A stretch of DNA of 32,304 bases from Betaproteobacteria bacterium (GTDB taxonomy: Bacteria; Pseudomonadota; Gammaproteobacteria; Burkholderiales; SG8-41), in contig JAHFRL010000044.1 of NCBI GenBank assembly GCA_023266235.1, positions 1 to 32,304 of the forward strand. The letters run 5' to 3'. This document shows, one piece after another, positions 8,692 through 18,069 of this stretch. A program made the translations under genes and the position numbers. The notes under the pieces were generated by a model. The model did no database searches, was not told the DNA's origin, and was given only the letters and a program-made list of their open reading frames with translations. Within the stretch, counting starts at the first letter, position 1; the number at the start of each line of letters is the position of its first letter.

Positions 8692-8770
8692 GCAGAATGC
8701 AGCGTGATAAATGATGAGAGGACCCGGACCGCCCGTCACTGCGCACTCATCACTCCGCACTCATCATGCG
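8692..8770. repeat. 7-nt phased tandem words between two tRNA genes
   Basis: The 95-base spacer between tRNA-Asp and tRNA-Val holds 7-base words in two arms. The left arm starts at 8692 with GCAGAAT, GCAGCGT and continues to 8719 (GATGAGA). The right arm runs from 8737, CACTGCG, then alternates CACTCAT and CACTCCG to 8764. The arms are partly complementary (ATGATGAG against CTCATCAT). No tRNA or open frame is present in the spacer. Confidence 0.7.
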
Positions 8771-8775
8771 CCGAC

Positions 8776-8851
8776 TGGTGGGTGCTGACGGGTTCGAACC
8801 GCCGACATTCGCCTTGTAAGGGCGACGCTCTACCAACTGAGCTAAGCACCC
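8776..8851 (-). tRNA. tRNA-Val (TAC)
   Basis: A 76-base cloverleaf including encoded CCA. Acceptor GGGTGCT pairs with AGCACCC, the D arm is TAGCTCAGTTGGTAGAGC, the anticodon loop CTTACAA between TCGCC and GGCGA gives TAC, and the T arm holds GGTTCGAACCC. It lies between hupB and tRNA-Asp on the same strand. Confidence 0.97.
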
Positions 8852-8945
8852 GCACTGCGGCCCGGAAAGCTTTCGATAGGGGCAAGCCCGTCACCGCTTT
8901 TGCCCGGCGATTACACCCCGGACAACAAACGCCGGCTTCTATGAA

Positions 8946-8980
8946 TTTGGGGTAGATGCGCTACGCGCATCTACCCCAAA
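8946..8980. terminator. Perfect 16-bp hairpin downstream of hupB
   Basis: The left arm TTTGGGGTAGATGCGC and its exact complement flank a three-base loop (TAC). It lies 29 bases past the hupB stop, where a terminator would be expected. The outermost pairs are T-A, but no T-run follows on either strand, so it is not a textbook intrinsic terminator. It may instead stop transcription weakly, protect the hupB mRNA 3' end, or be a dispersed palindrome. Confidence 0.55.
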
Positions 8981-9008
8981 CGAAACATTCCAGACCGCTG
9001 AATTGTTA

Positions 9009-9281
9009 TCAGTTTACCGCATCTTTCAGTGCCTTGCCAGCGCTGAACTTGGGCACGCGGGCGGCCTTGATCTTGATTGCCTCGCCGGTACGCGGGTTGC
9101 GGCCGATGCGCGCGGCGCGCTTGCCGACCTTGAATGTGCCGAAACCAACCAGGGTCACGCTCGAACCTTTCTTGAGAGCGCCCTTGATCGCGTTCAGGGC
9201 GCCGTCGAGCGCTTTCTCGGCGGCGGCTTTGGAGAGATCGGCGGATTTTGCGATGGCTTCAATCAGTTCCGATTTATTCAC
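9009..9281 (-). CDS. hupB: DNA-binding protein HU, beta type
   Basis: HU is a small homodimeric or heterodimeric nucleoid protein that bends DNA without strong sequence preference. The product has 90 residues, the exact family length. It begins [25 protein letters not shown] and carries the HU/IHF signature [21 protein letters not shown] with the DNA-intercalating Pro region (RNPRTGE). It ends [13 protein letters not shown]. The start is GTG at 9281, supported by AAAGGGGA five bases upstream. It follows lon on the same strand but has its own strong promoter in the 258-base gap. The lon-hupB-ppiD order is common in beta- and gammaproteobacteria. Confidence 0.97.
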   Translation of the reverse strand: MNKSELIEAIAKSADLSKAAAEKALDGALNAIKGALKKGSSVTLVGFGTFKVGKRAARIGRNPRTGEAIKIKAARVPKFSAGKALKDAVN

Positions 9282-9387
9282 GTAAATCCCCTTTCAATGT
9301 TGAAAATAAGCTGCCAGGAAGAAACGAAGTTTTCAGTGAAGGCCTGATCGAACCGACATCAAGCCGGGACCAAATTCCTGTAGACGA

Positions 9388-9417
9388 TTTATAGCAAGCG
9401 CGAAAACGCGGTGTCAA
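9388..9417 (-). promoter_or_regulatory. Sigma-70 promoter of hupB
   Basis: On the minus strand a perfect TTGACA (9417-9412) and TATAAA (9393-9388) are 18 bases apart, about 107 bases before the hupB start. This implies a leader of about 100 bases. The rest of the 9282-9539 gap shows no open frame or repeat that I can support. Confidence 0.75.
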
Positions 9418-9539
9418 GCAATTGCCGGGAAATATTCGAATTAGCATGCGTTGCGTTGTGCGAATTGTCACAATGCAACAATCGCGCCAGATCGCGCGGC
9501 ATGCGAATGCCTGCCGCGCACGCAATGACGGGCGCTGAA

Positions 9540-11951
9540 TCAGTGCTTTACGGCGGGCGCGCTCGTCCCCTGCACCGCAGACAACGGCGCGACCTCTTCC
9601 TTCTCGGGCAGCGCCTCGGGTTTGCGCTCGAGCGCCATTTCGAGCACCTGATCGATCCACTTCACCGGATGTATGTCGAGCCGGTTCTTAATGTTGTCAG
9701 GTATTTCCGCGAGGTCCTTAACGTTGTCCTGCGGGATCAGCACGGTCTTGATGCCGCCGCGGTGCGCCGCGAGCAGCTTCTCCTTCAAACCGCCGATCTG
9801 CAGCACTTCGCCGCGCAGCGTGATCTCGCCGGTCATCGCGACGTCGGCGCGCACCGGGATGCCGCTCAACACCGATACCATCGCGGTGACGATGCCGATA
9901 CCGGCGCTCGGGCCGTCTTTCGGCGTCGCGCCCTCGGGCAGGTGGATGTGGATGTCGTTTTTCTGGTAGAAATCCTCGTTGATGCCGAGTTTGCGCGAGC
10001 GGCTGCGCACCACTGACAGCGCGGCCTGAATCGATTCCTGCATCACCTCGCCGAGCTTGCCGGTGGTAATGGTCTTGCCCTTGCCCGGCATCACCGAGCA
10101 CTCGATGGTCAGCAATTCCCCGCCGACTTCAGTCCACGCCAGGCCGGTGACCTGGCCGACCTGGTTGTTCTTCTCCGCCATGCCGTAGGTATAGCGGCGC
10201 ACGCCGAGGAACTTGCCGAGATTGCGCGCGGTGACCGCAACCTTGCGCTGGCCACTTTCGGCCACCACCAGCATCTTCACCACCTTGCGGCAGATCTTCG
10301 ACAACTCGCGCTCGAGGCTGCGCACGCCGGCTTCGCGCGTGAAGTAACGGATGATGTCGCGCACCGCGCTTTCCGAAACCGGCATTTCCTCCGATTTCAA
10401 ACCGTGATTCTTCATCAATTTCGGCAACAGATGCCTGAGCCCGATGTTGACTTTCTCGTCTTCGGTGTAACCCGACAGGCGTATCACTTCCATGCGGTCG
10501 AGCAGCGCCGGCGGAATGTTGAGCGTATTGGCCGTGCACACGAACATTACGTCCGACAGGTCGTACTCGACCTCGACGTAGTGGTCGACGAAGGTGTGGT
10601 TCTGCTCGGGATCGAGCACTTCGAGCAGCGCGGAGGCGGGGTCGCCGCGGAAATCCATGCCCATCTTGTCGACTTCGTCGAACAGGAACAGCGGGTTGCG
10701 CACGCCGACTTTGGTCATGTTCTGCAGGATCTTGCCCGGCATCGAGCCGATATAAGTGCGGCGATGGCCGCGAATCTCGGCCTCGTCGCGCACGCCGCCC
10801 AACGACATGCGCACGAACTTGCGGTTGGTCGCGCGCGCGATCGACTGGCCGAGCGAAGTCTTGCCGACGCCGGGCGCGCCGACCAGGCACAGAATCGGCG
10901 CTTTAAGCTTGTCGACACGCAGCTGCACCGCGAGGTACTCGACGATGCGTTCCTTGACCTTCTCCAAGCCGTAGTGGTCCTCGTTCAGTATCCGCTCCGC
11001 ATCAGTGAGATCGGTGCTGATCCTGCTTTTCTTCTTCCACGGCAGCGATACCAGTGCATCGATGTAGTTGCGCACCACGGTCGCTTCCGCCGACATCGGC
11101 GACATCAGGCGCAATTTCTTGAACTCGGCTTCAGCTTTCTTGCGCGCTTCTTTCGGCATGTGCGCGGCTTTGATGCGCTTCTCCAACTCATCGAGGTCGG
11201 CGCCCTCTTCGAGTTCGCCGAGCTCCTTCTGGATCGCCTTTACCTGCTCGTTCAGGTAGTACTCGCGCTGGCTTTTTTCCATCTGGCGCTTGACGCGGCC
11301 GCGGATGCGCTTTTCAACCTGCAGGATGTCGAGCTCGCCTTCGATCAGCGTCAACAGATGCTCGAGCCGCTTCTTCGCCTCGAACATTTCGAGCACTTCC
11401 TGCTTCTGCTCGAGCTTGAGCGGCAGGTGCGCCGCAATCGTGTCGGCGAGCCGGCCGGGCTCGTCGATGCCGGAGAGGGAAGTCAGAATCTCGGGCGGGA
11501 TTTTCTTGTTCAGTTTCACATACTGATCGAACTGCGCAACCAGCGTGCGCCGCATCGCTTCGACTTCGTGCGTGATCTCGTTGTCGGCCGGTATCGGCGT
11601 GGCCTCGACCGCGAAGTGCGTCTTGGCGTCGATCACCTGATTGATGCGCGCGCGCTGGCTGCCCTCGACCAGCACCTTCACCGTGCCGTCGGGCAGTTTC
11701 AGCATTTGCAGAATGCTGGCAACGGTGCCGATGGTGTAGAGATCTTCAGGCGCAGGCTCGTCCTTCGCCGCCGATTTCTGGGCAATCAATACGATGCTCT
11801 TGCCGGCCTCCATCGCGGTTTCGAGCGCCTTGATCGATTTCGGGCGTCCGACGAACAGCGGAATGACCATGTGCGGAAATACCACCACGTCGCGCAGGGG
11901 CAATAGCGGCAGTTGCACCATGTTTGTCACCTGGTCATTGGTATTGGACAT
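9540..11951 (-). CDS. lon: ATP-dependent protease Lon
   Basis: Lon degrades misfolded and short-lived regulatory proteins in the cytosol as a hexamer. The 803-residue protein has the standard layout: N-terminal substrate domain ([15 protein letters not shown]), coiled-coil region around 185-290, AAA+ module with Walker A GAPGVGKT (358-365) and Walker [10 protein letters not shown] (421-429), and a C-terminal protease domain. The catalytic dyad is Ser682 (KDGPSAG) and Lys725 (GGLKEK). Start ATG 11951 has AAGGTG seven bases upstream. Length is close to the E. coli protein (784). It lies downstream of clpX with a 112-base spacer holding a heat-shock type promoter. The C-terminal tail (after about 775) is low-complexity and variable, as usual. 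Confidence 0.98.
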   Translation of the reverse strand: MSNTNDQVTNMVQLPLLPLRDVVVFPHMVIPLFVGRPKSIKALETAMEAGKSIVLIAQKSAAKDEPAPEDLYTIGTVASILQMLKLPDGTVKVLVEGSQRARINQVIDAKTHFAVEATPIPADNEITHEVEAMRRTLVAQFDQYVKLNKKIPPEILTSLSGIDEPGRLADTIAAHLPLKLEQKQEVLEMFEAKKRLEHLLTLIEGELDILQVEKRIRGRVKRQMEKSQREYYLNEQVKAIQKELGELEEGADLDELEKRIKAAHMPKEARKKAEAEFKKLRLMSPMSAEATVVRNYIDALVSLPWKKKSRISTDLTDAERILNEDHYGLEKVKERIVEYLAVQLRVDKLKAPILCLVGAPGVGKTSLGQSIARATNRKFVRMSLGGVRDEAEIRGHRRTYIGSMPGKILQNMTKVGVRNPLFLFDEVDKMGMDFRGDPASALLEVLDPEQNHTFVDHYVEVEYDLSDVMFVCTANTLNIPPALLDRMEVIRLSGYTEDEKVNIGLRHLLPKLMKNHGLKSEEMPVSESAVRDIIRYFTREAGVRSLERELSKICRKVVKMLVVAESGQRKVAVTARNLGKFLGVRRYTYGMAEKNNQVGQVTGLAWTEVGGELLTIECSVMPGKGKTITTGKLGEVMQESIQAALSVVRSRSRKLGINEDFYQKNDIHIHLPEGATPKDGPSAGIGIVTAMVSVLSGIPVRADVAMTGEITLRGEVLQIGGLKEKLLAAHRGGIKTVLIPQDNVKDLAEIPDNIKNRLDIHPVKWIDQVLEMALERKPEALPEKEEVAPLSAVQGTSAPAVKH

Positions 11952-11980
11952 GTGGTTTCACCTTAATAGACACAGAATGG

Positions 11981-12009
11981 TTGTGGGGGCGATGCTCCGG
12001 CAATTCAAG
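11981..12009 (-). promoter_or_regulatory. lon: Probable sigma-32 (heat shock) promoter of lon
   Basis: On the minus strand CTTGAA (12009-12004) is followed after 15 bases by CCCCACAA (11988-11981). The sigma-32 consensus is CTTGAA, 13-17 bases, CCCCATNT, so the -35 matches fully and the -10 in five or so positions. It sits about 30 bases before the lon start, giving a short leader with AAGGTG as ribosome binding site. Confidence 0.65.
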
Positions 12010-12063
12010 CAGCGACACCGTCCCCGCAGCATCGGCAGGCGCGCGGGTTCGGGGCACGGGGGA

Positions 12064-13329
<1,266 letters not shown>

Positions 13330-13361
13330 GCGTTTTCCTTATCGCCCCGTATTATAGGACA

Positions 13362-14003
13362 TTATTTCGCGGAATCCGTTCTGCTTACCAGCACCTTGTC
13401 AACGAGCCCGTACTGCACCGCCTGATCGGCGGATAAAAAGTTGTCGCGATCGGTATCCTTTTCGATGGTTTCGATCTTCTGCCCGGTATGCCTGGCCATG
13501 ATCTCGTTCAACTTGTTTTTCAGGAACAGAATCTCCTTGGCGTGAATTTCAACGTCGGAGGCCTGCCCCTGGAAGCCGCCCATCGGCTGATGAATCATCA
13601 CGCGCGAATTCGGCAGGCAGTAGCGCTTGTTTTTGGCGCCCGCGGCCAGCAGCAGCGCGCCCATGCTCGCCGCCTGCCCGACGCACAGCGTCGACACGTC
13701 GGGCTTGACAAATTGGATGGTGTCGTAAATCGCGAGCCCTGCCGACACCATGCCGCCGGGCGAGTTGATGTAAAAAGAAATGTCCTTGTCGGGGTTGTCC
13801 GATTCGAGAAACAGCAGCTGCGCGACAATCAGGTTGGCGGTCACTTCGGTCACCGGGCCGACCAGGAACACCACGCGCTCCTTGAGCAAACGTGAGTAAA
13901 TATCGTAAGCGCGCTCGCCGCGCCCGCTCTGCTCGATCACCATCGGGATCAACCCGAGGCCCCGCGGTTCCGCTCCAGTGCGCTCCCAGCTGCGTTGCGT
14001 CAT
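13362..14003 (-). CDS. clpP: ATP-dependent Clp protease proteolytic subunit ClpP
   Basis: ClpP forms the double-heptamer serine protease chamber that works with ClpX. The 213-residue protein includes a short N-terminal propeptide region. The catalytic triad is Ser113 (GQAASMGA), His138 (RVMIHQP) and Asp187 (DTDRDNF), with the same spacing as E. coli ClpP (25 and 49 residues). The start codon overlaps the trigger factor stop as ATGA, so translation is probably coupled to tig. clpX follows 32 bases later. Nothing in the protein is unusual. Confidence 0.98.
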   Translation of the reverse strand: MTQRSWERTGAEPRGLGLIPMVIEQSGRGERAYDIYSRLLKERVVFLVGPVTEVTANLIVAQLLFLESDNPDKDISFYINSPGGMVSAGLAIYDTIQFVKPDVSTLCVGQAASMGALLLAAGAKNKRYCLPNSRVMIHQPMGGFQGQASDVEIHAKEILFLKNKLNEIMARHTGQKIETIEKDTDRDNFLSADQAVQYGLVDKVLVSRTDSAK

Positions 14004-15307
14004 TTGCTGTTCCCCATCAATTCATCAAATCCAGTCGTCTGGTCCTCGACCTTGGCGGTCGAGAGCGCCCACGCGACGACATTGTCCTCGAGCACCATCG
14101 ACTCGACATCGCGCAGCCGCGCCGGCGACTGGTAATACCATTTCACGACCTGCTCCGGCTGCTCGTAGCTTTGCGCCTGTTCCTCGACCATCGCCCGCAC
14201 CTGCTCGGGCTTGGCCTGCAATCCGTTCGCCTTCACCACTTCCGCCAGAATCAATCCCAGCGTGACGCGGCGTTGCGCCTGCTGCGCAAATACGTCGCGT
14301 GGCAGCGGCGTGCCGTCCGTCTTGACGCCTCGCGCTGCCAGATCCTGCCGCGCCGCGCCGCTCATGCGCTCGATCTCGAGCTCGACCAGCGTTTTCGGCA
14401 CCTCGACCCTGGTGGTGTCGATCAGCGCCTGCATGATCTGGTCCTTCAAGCGGGCGCTGATGCGGCGCTTCACTTCGCGCTCGAGATTCTCGCGAATCTC
14501 GCGGCGCATGGTATCCAGGTTGCCGTCCACCACCCCCAGCGCCCGCGCGAATGCCGCATCGACCGGCGGTAGCCTGGGTTCGGCAACTTGCTTTAACTTT
14601 ACGTCGAAAGTCGCGGTTTTTCCAGCCAATTTTTTCTCATGATAGTCCTCCGGGAAGCGAATTTCAAATGTCCTGGAAGCGCCCCCCTGCATGCCTACGA
14701 CCTGGCTCTCGAAATCCTTGAGCAGGCGACCCTCGCCGAGAATCACGCTGAAATCCGCGCCCGTGCCGCCATCGAACTCCTGGCCGTCGCTTGTGCCAGC
14801 GAAATCCAGGATTACCTTGTCTCCGAGCGCCGCCGCGCGGGTGGCCGGTTCGAAGCTGGCACGCTGCTTGCGCATGATCTCGAGCGTCTTGTCGACTTCC
14901 GCTTCGCTCACGCTCGTCAGCGGCCGGCTGATCGTGACTTTGTGGATGTCGCCGGTAGCGACCTCGGGATAAATTTCGAAGGTCGCGCTGAATTCGACCT
15001 GCGCCGCGCTCCCTGCCGCGCTCTTGGGCTCGAAGCGCGGATACCCCGCAACCTTGAGATTTTGCGCGCGGATCGCGTCGCCGAAACTCTTTTGCAATGC
15101 GTCGCCCAGTACTTCGCGCCGCACCTGGTCTTCGTATTGTTGAGCGACCACTTTGAGCGGAACCTTGCCCGGCCGGAAGCCGTGCATCTTGACGTTGCGC
15201 GCCAGGCGCTTGAGCCGGCTCTGCACCTCGCTGTCGATCTCCGCCGACGGCAGAGTGATGTCGAGGCGACGCTCCAACTGACCGATATTTTCGAGGGTTG
15301 CTGCCAT
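14000..15307 (-). CDS. tig: Trigger factor, ribosome-associated chaperone and PPIase
   Basis: Trigger factor binds ribosomal protein L23 at the tunnel exit and shields nascent chains. From ATG 15307 it has 435 residues, normal for the family; the adjacent ATG at 15310 is the alternative, and AGGAAGGA sits just upstream and fits the second better. The ribosome-binding signature GFRPGKVP is at 43-50. The FKBP-type PPIase domain follows at about 155-240 ([32 protein letters not shown]). The C-terminal helical domain completes it. The longer open frame upstream runs into tRNA-Leu and is not coding. It overlaps clpP by four bases. Confidence 0.96.
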   Translation of the reverse strand: MAATLENIGQLERRLDITLPSAEIDSEVQSRLKRLARNVKMHGFRPGKVPLKVVAQQYEDQVRREVLGDALQKSFGDAIRAQNLKVAGYPRFEPKSAAGSAAQVEFSATFEIYPEVATGDIHKVTISRPLTSVSEAEVDKTLEIMRKQRASFEPATRAAALGDKVILDFAGTSDGQEFDGGTGADFSVILGEGRLLKDFESQVVGMQGGASRTFEIRFPEDYHEKKLAGKTATFDVKLKQVAEPRLPPVDAAFARALGVVDGNLDTMRREIRENLEREVKRRISARLKDQIMQALIDTTRVEVPKTLVELEIERMSGAARQDLAARGVKTDGTPLPRDVFAQQAQRRVTLGLILAEVVKANGLQAKPEQVRAMVEEQAQSYEQPEQVVKWYYQSPARLRDVESMVLEDNVVAWALSTAKVEDQTTGFDELMGNSK

Positions 15308-15343
15308 CATTCCTTCCTGAAACTTCCTGAACGGTCGGGGTTC

Positions 15344-15428
<85 letters not shown>

Positions 15429-15437
15429 AACACTTTG

Positions 15438-15466
15438 ATTGTAATATAATTACCGCCACCCGTCAG
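15438..15466 (-). promoter_or_regulatory. Sigma-70 promoter for tRNA-Leu (and tig-clpP-clpX)
   Basis: On the minus strand CTGACG (15466-15461) and TACAAT (15443-15438) are separated by 17 bases. The -10 ends 9 bases before the tRNA 5' end, placing the start of transcription almost at the mature tRNA. Matches are four of six and five of six. Confidence 0.55.
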
Positions 15467-15539
15467 CCTCGAATGCCGGCCGCGTAACGCCGTTTGGCTC
15501 CTTAACCCGTTGTAATTCAGGCCGTTTCCCGTTAGCCGC

Positions 15540-16352
15540 ATGCCGGTAAATCATTACGAAAATTTTCCCGTCGCGTCCGTGCTGTTACCGACGCGTTTGC
15601 GCAAACCGGTCGAGTTGATCTACCGCTTCGCGCGCGCGGCCGACGATTTCGCCGACGAAGGCGAACTTCCCGATCGCGAGCGGCTCGCCCTGCTGGCAAG
15701 CTTCAGCGACGAATTGCGCATGATCGAGCGCGGCGAGCCGTCGCGTGTCGCCCTGTTTCGGGAACTCGCGCCGATGATCAAAGCCCACGGCTTGCCGCTG
15801 AACCTGTTTCACGACCTGCTGTCGGCGTTTGCGCAGGACGTCACCAGGAAGCGCTATGCCGATTACACCGAGGTGCTCGATTACTGCCGGCGCTCGGCCA
15901 ATCCGGTCGGCCGCTTGCTGCTCGTGCTCTACGGCGCGGCGACGCCGCAGAACCTCGGGTGGTCGGACAATGTCTGCTCGAGCCTGCAGATCATCAACTT
16001 CCTGCAGGACATCGCTGTCGATGACGCCAAGGGACGCATCTACATGCCGCAGGACGAGCTCGCGCGGTTCCGCGTCAGCGAAGCGCAAATAGCGGCGCGG
16101 GACACGAGCGGCGCCTGGCGCGACTTCATGACGTTTCAGGTCAATCGCGCGCGGCGCATGCTGTGGGATGGCGCGCCGCTCGGGCGCGCGCTCAAGGGCC
16201 GCAGCGGGCTCGAGATGCGCATGATCATCGCCGGCGGCGACCGCATACTGGCCAAGATCCTCGCTGCCGACTGCGACGTATTTCACCGGCGCCCCGTGTT
16301 ACGCTCGCACGATTGGGCGCTGATGCTCGCGCGCACATTCAAGATACGCTGA
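15540..16352 (+). CDS. hpnC: Squalene synthase-type protein HpnC (hydroxysqualene synthase)
   Basis: In the HpnCDE route, HpnD makes presqualene diphosphate from two farnesyl diphosphates, HpnC converts it to hydroxysqualene and HpnE reduces that to squalene. The 270-residue protein begins MPVNHYENFPVASVLLP, characteristic of HpnC. The first Asp-rich motif is DDFADE (35-40); the second is DIAVDD (157-162). CRRSANPVGRLLL and GRIYMPQDEL are further family segments. It starts the plus-strand hpn cluster after tRNA-Leu (divergent). No clear ribosome binding site precedes the ATG at 15540. hpnD follows after 11 bases. The HpnC and HpnD assignments rest on gene order as well as motif wording. Confidence 0.93.
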   Translation: MPVNHYENFPVASVLLPTRLRKPVELIYRFARAADDFADEGELPDRERLALLASFSDELRMIERGEPSRVALFRELAPMIKAHGLPLNLFHDLLSAFAQDVTRKRYADYTEVLDYCRRSANPVGRLLLVLYGAATPQNLGWSDNVCSSLQIINFLQDIAVDDAKGRIYMPQDELARFRVSEAQIAARDTSGAWRDFMTFQVNRARRMLWDGAPLGRALKGRSGLEMRMIIAGGDRILAKILAADCDVFHRRPVLRSHDWALMLARTFKIR

Positions 16353-16363
16353 ATCCAGACACC

Positions 16364-17197
16364 ATGACGCCTGACGAATATTGTCAGCGGAAAGCGGCAG
16401 CGAGCGGCTCGAGCTTCTACTACAGCTTCCTGTTCCTGCCGCCCGCGCGGCGGCGCGCGATTACCGCGCTCTACGCGTTCTGCCGCGAGGTCGACGATGT
16501 CGTCGATGAGTGCACCGACGCCGGCATCGCACGCGCCAAGCTCGCGTGGTGGCGCAACCAGGTCGCCGCGATCTACGGCGGCGCGCCCCAACACCCGGTC
16601 GCGCAAGCGTTGATTCCGGTCGTCAAGACATTCAGGCTGCCACAGGAACGATTGCAGGAAATCATCGACGGCATGGAAATGGACTTGACGCGGCGACGCT
16701 ACCCGGATTTCGCCACACTCGGGCTCTATTGCTATCGGGTTGCAGGCGTCGTCGGCCTGTTGTCGGCCGAAATTTTCGGTTACCTCAATCCGGACACGCT
16801 GAAGTACGCGGAAAACCTGGGCATGGCGTTCCAGCTCACCAATATCATCCGCGACGTCGGCGAAGACGCGCGCCGCGACCGCGTCTATCTGCCGCTCGAC
16901 GAGCTCGCGCGCTACGACATCGCGGTGGCCGACATCATGCAGGCGCGCCATACCGACGGTTTCCGGCAACTGATGGAATTCCAGATCGAGCGCGCGCTTG
17001 GCTACTATCGCGATGCATTCCGGGCATTGCCGGCGGCCGACCGCAAATCCCAGCGCCCCGGACTGGTGATGGCGGCAATCTACCGGACTTTGCTCACCGA
17101 AATCCGCGCCGACGGCTCGCAGGTGCTGACGCAGCGCACTTCGCTGACGCCGTTGCGTAAACTATGGATCGCATGGAAAACATGGATCAGCGGTTAG
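16364..17197 (+). CDS. hpnD: Presqualene diphosphate synthase HpnD
   Basis: HpnD condenses two farnesyl diphosphates into presqualene diphosphate. The protein has 277 residues from ATG 16364 (MTPDEYCQRKAAASGSSFYYSF). The frame is open further upstream, but that part overlaps hpnC in another frame and has no homology. Both Asp-rich motifs are intact: DDVVDE (44-49) and DVGED (164-168), followed by RDRVYLPLDEL. FLPPARRRAITALYAFCREVDD is the standard trans-isoprenyl-diphosphate synthase (head-to-head) entry. It lies 11 bases after hpnC in the same operon. A 7-nt phased repeat starts on its stop codon. Confidence 0.94.
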   Translation: MTPDEYCQRKAAASGSSFYYSFLFLPPARRRAITALYAFCREVDDVVDECTDAGIARAKLAWWRNQVAAIYGGAPQHPVAQALIPVVKTFRLPQERLQEIIDGMEMDLTRRRYPDFATLGLYCYRVAGVVGLLSAEIFGYLNPDTLKYAENLGMAFQLTNIIRDVGEDARRDRVYLPLDELARYDIAVADIMQARHTDGFRQLMEFQIERALGYYRDAFRALPAADRKSQRPGLVMAAIYRTLLTEIRADGSQVLTQRTSLTPLRKLWIAWKTWISG

Positions 17198-17271
17198 GGA
17201 CTGGGGGCCGGGGACTGGTTTCGGGCGCCGATCCTCTCTATCCTCTAGCCTCCAGTCCCTAGCCCCCAAAA
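17194..17271. repeat. 7-nt phased tandem words in opposed arms
   Basis: Between hpnD and the SDR-like gene. The left arm (17194-17221) reads in 7-base words such as TTAGGGA, CTGGGGG. The right arm (17230-17271) carries complementary-type words such as TCTAGCC, TCCAGTC, CCTAGCC. GGGACTGG in the left arm and CCAGTCCC in the right can pair, giving a potential long hairpin inside the operon. It overlaps the hpnD stop codon. Confidence 0.7.
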
Positions 17272-17289
17272 ATTGAACCCGGAGAAAAC

Positions 17290-18042
17290 ATGGATCTGCA
17301 GTTGAAAGGAAAAACCGCGCTGGTCACCGGCGCAAGCCAGGGCATCGGCCGCGCCATCGCCAAAGGCCTGGCTGCCGAAGGCGTCAAGCTGTGCATCGCC
17401 GCACGCAGGCGCGAGCTGCTCGACCAGCTCGCCAAAGAGATCGTTGCCGCCGGCGGGGTGCGGCCGCAAATCGCGATGGTCGACATCATGGAGGAAAGCG
17501 CGCCGCAAAAACTGGCACAGGAAGCGCTGAAGGGGCTCGGCGAGATCGGCATCCTGATCAATTGCGCCGGCGGCAGCCGCCCGTTGCCGATCGATGCGCC
17601 GGAGGAAAAATGGGTCGAGGCGATGACGCTCAATTTCACGCGCGTGCGCCAACTCACCCACGCCGTACTGCCCGACATGATCAAGCGCAAATGGGGCCGC
17701 ATCATCAACATCACCGGCAAGTCCGAGCCCGACCGCCTGAATGCGGCCTTCGCCGCCAAGGCCGGCGTGCACGCCTGGGCCAAGGGCCTGTCGCGCGAAA
17801 TCGGCAAATACGGGATCACCGTCAACAGCATACCGCCCGGCCGCATCATGAGCGAGCAGATCCGGCGCAATTATCCCGAGCAGGAACGCAAGGAAATGTC
17901 CGAGCGCGAGATTCCGGTCGGCCGCTACGGCGAGCCCGAGGAACTCGCCTGCCTGGCGGTTTTCCTCGCCTCGCCGCTCGCGTGCTACATCACCGGCACG
18001 GTGATGCCGGTCGATGGCGGCTTGCGACGTTTTAGCTTCTGA
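17290..18042 (+). CDS. SDR-family protein lacking catalytic Ser and Tyr
   Basis: The 250-residue protein has a complete NAD(P)-binding Rossmann fold: TGASQGIG (13-20), a NCAGG cofactor motif (91-95), Asn115 in the LNFT segment, and the C-terminal ITGTVMPVDGG of classical SDRs. The catalytic site differs from the family. Aligned on Lys157 (AFAAKAGV), the place of the catalytic Tyr (K minus 4) is Ala153, and the ISS that carries the catalytic Ser reads ITGK (141-144). It also has IPPGRI where most SDRs have PG. GGAG five bases before ATG 17290 is a good ribosome binding site, and hpnE starts 27 bases after its stop. The SDR fold is secure; whether it is an enzyme is open, and I assign no reaction. 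Confidence 0.9.
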   Translation: MDLQLKGKTALVTGASQGIGRAIAKGLAAEGVKLCIAARRRELLDQLAKEIVAAGGVRPQIAMVDIMEESAPQKLAQEALKGLGEIGILINCAGGSRPLPIDAPEEKWVEAMTLNFTRVRQLTHAVLPDMIKRKWGRIINITGKSEPDRLNAAFAAKAGVHAWAKGLSREIGKYGITVNSIPPGRIMSEQIRRNYPEQERKEMSEREIPVGRYGEPEELACLAVFLASPLACYITGTVMPVDGGLRRFSF

Positions 18043-18069
18043 CAACTTGTTTCTGCGGACGCCTCCGGG

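Noticed and set aside
8477-8770. Possible CRISPR array
   Set aside because: Units are 7 bases without unique spacers, too short and degenerate for CRISPR; no cas genes in the window.
16163-16363. N-terminal extension of HpnD
   Set aside because: It overlaps hpnC in another frame and is Arg/Ala-rich without homology; the family start is MTPDEY at 16364.
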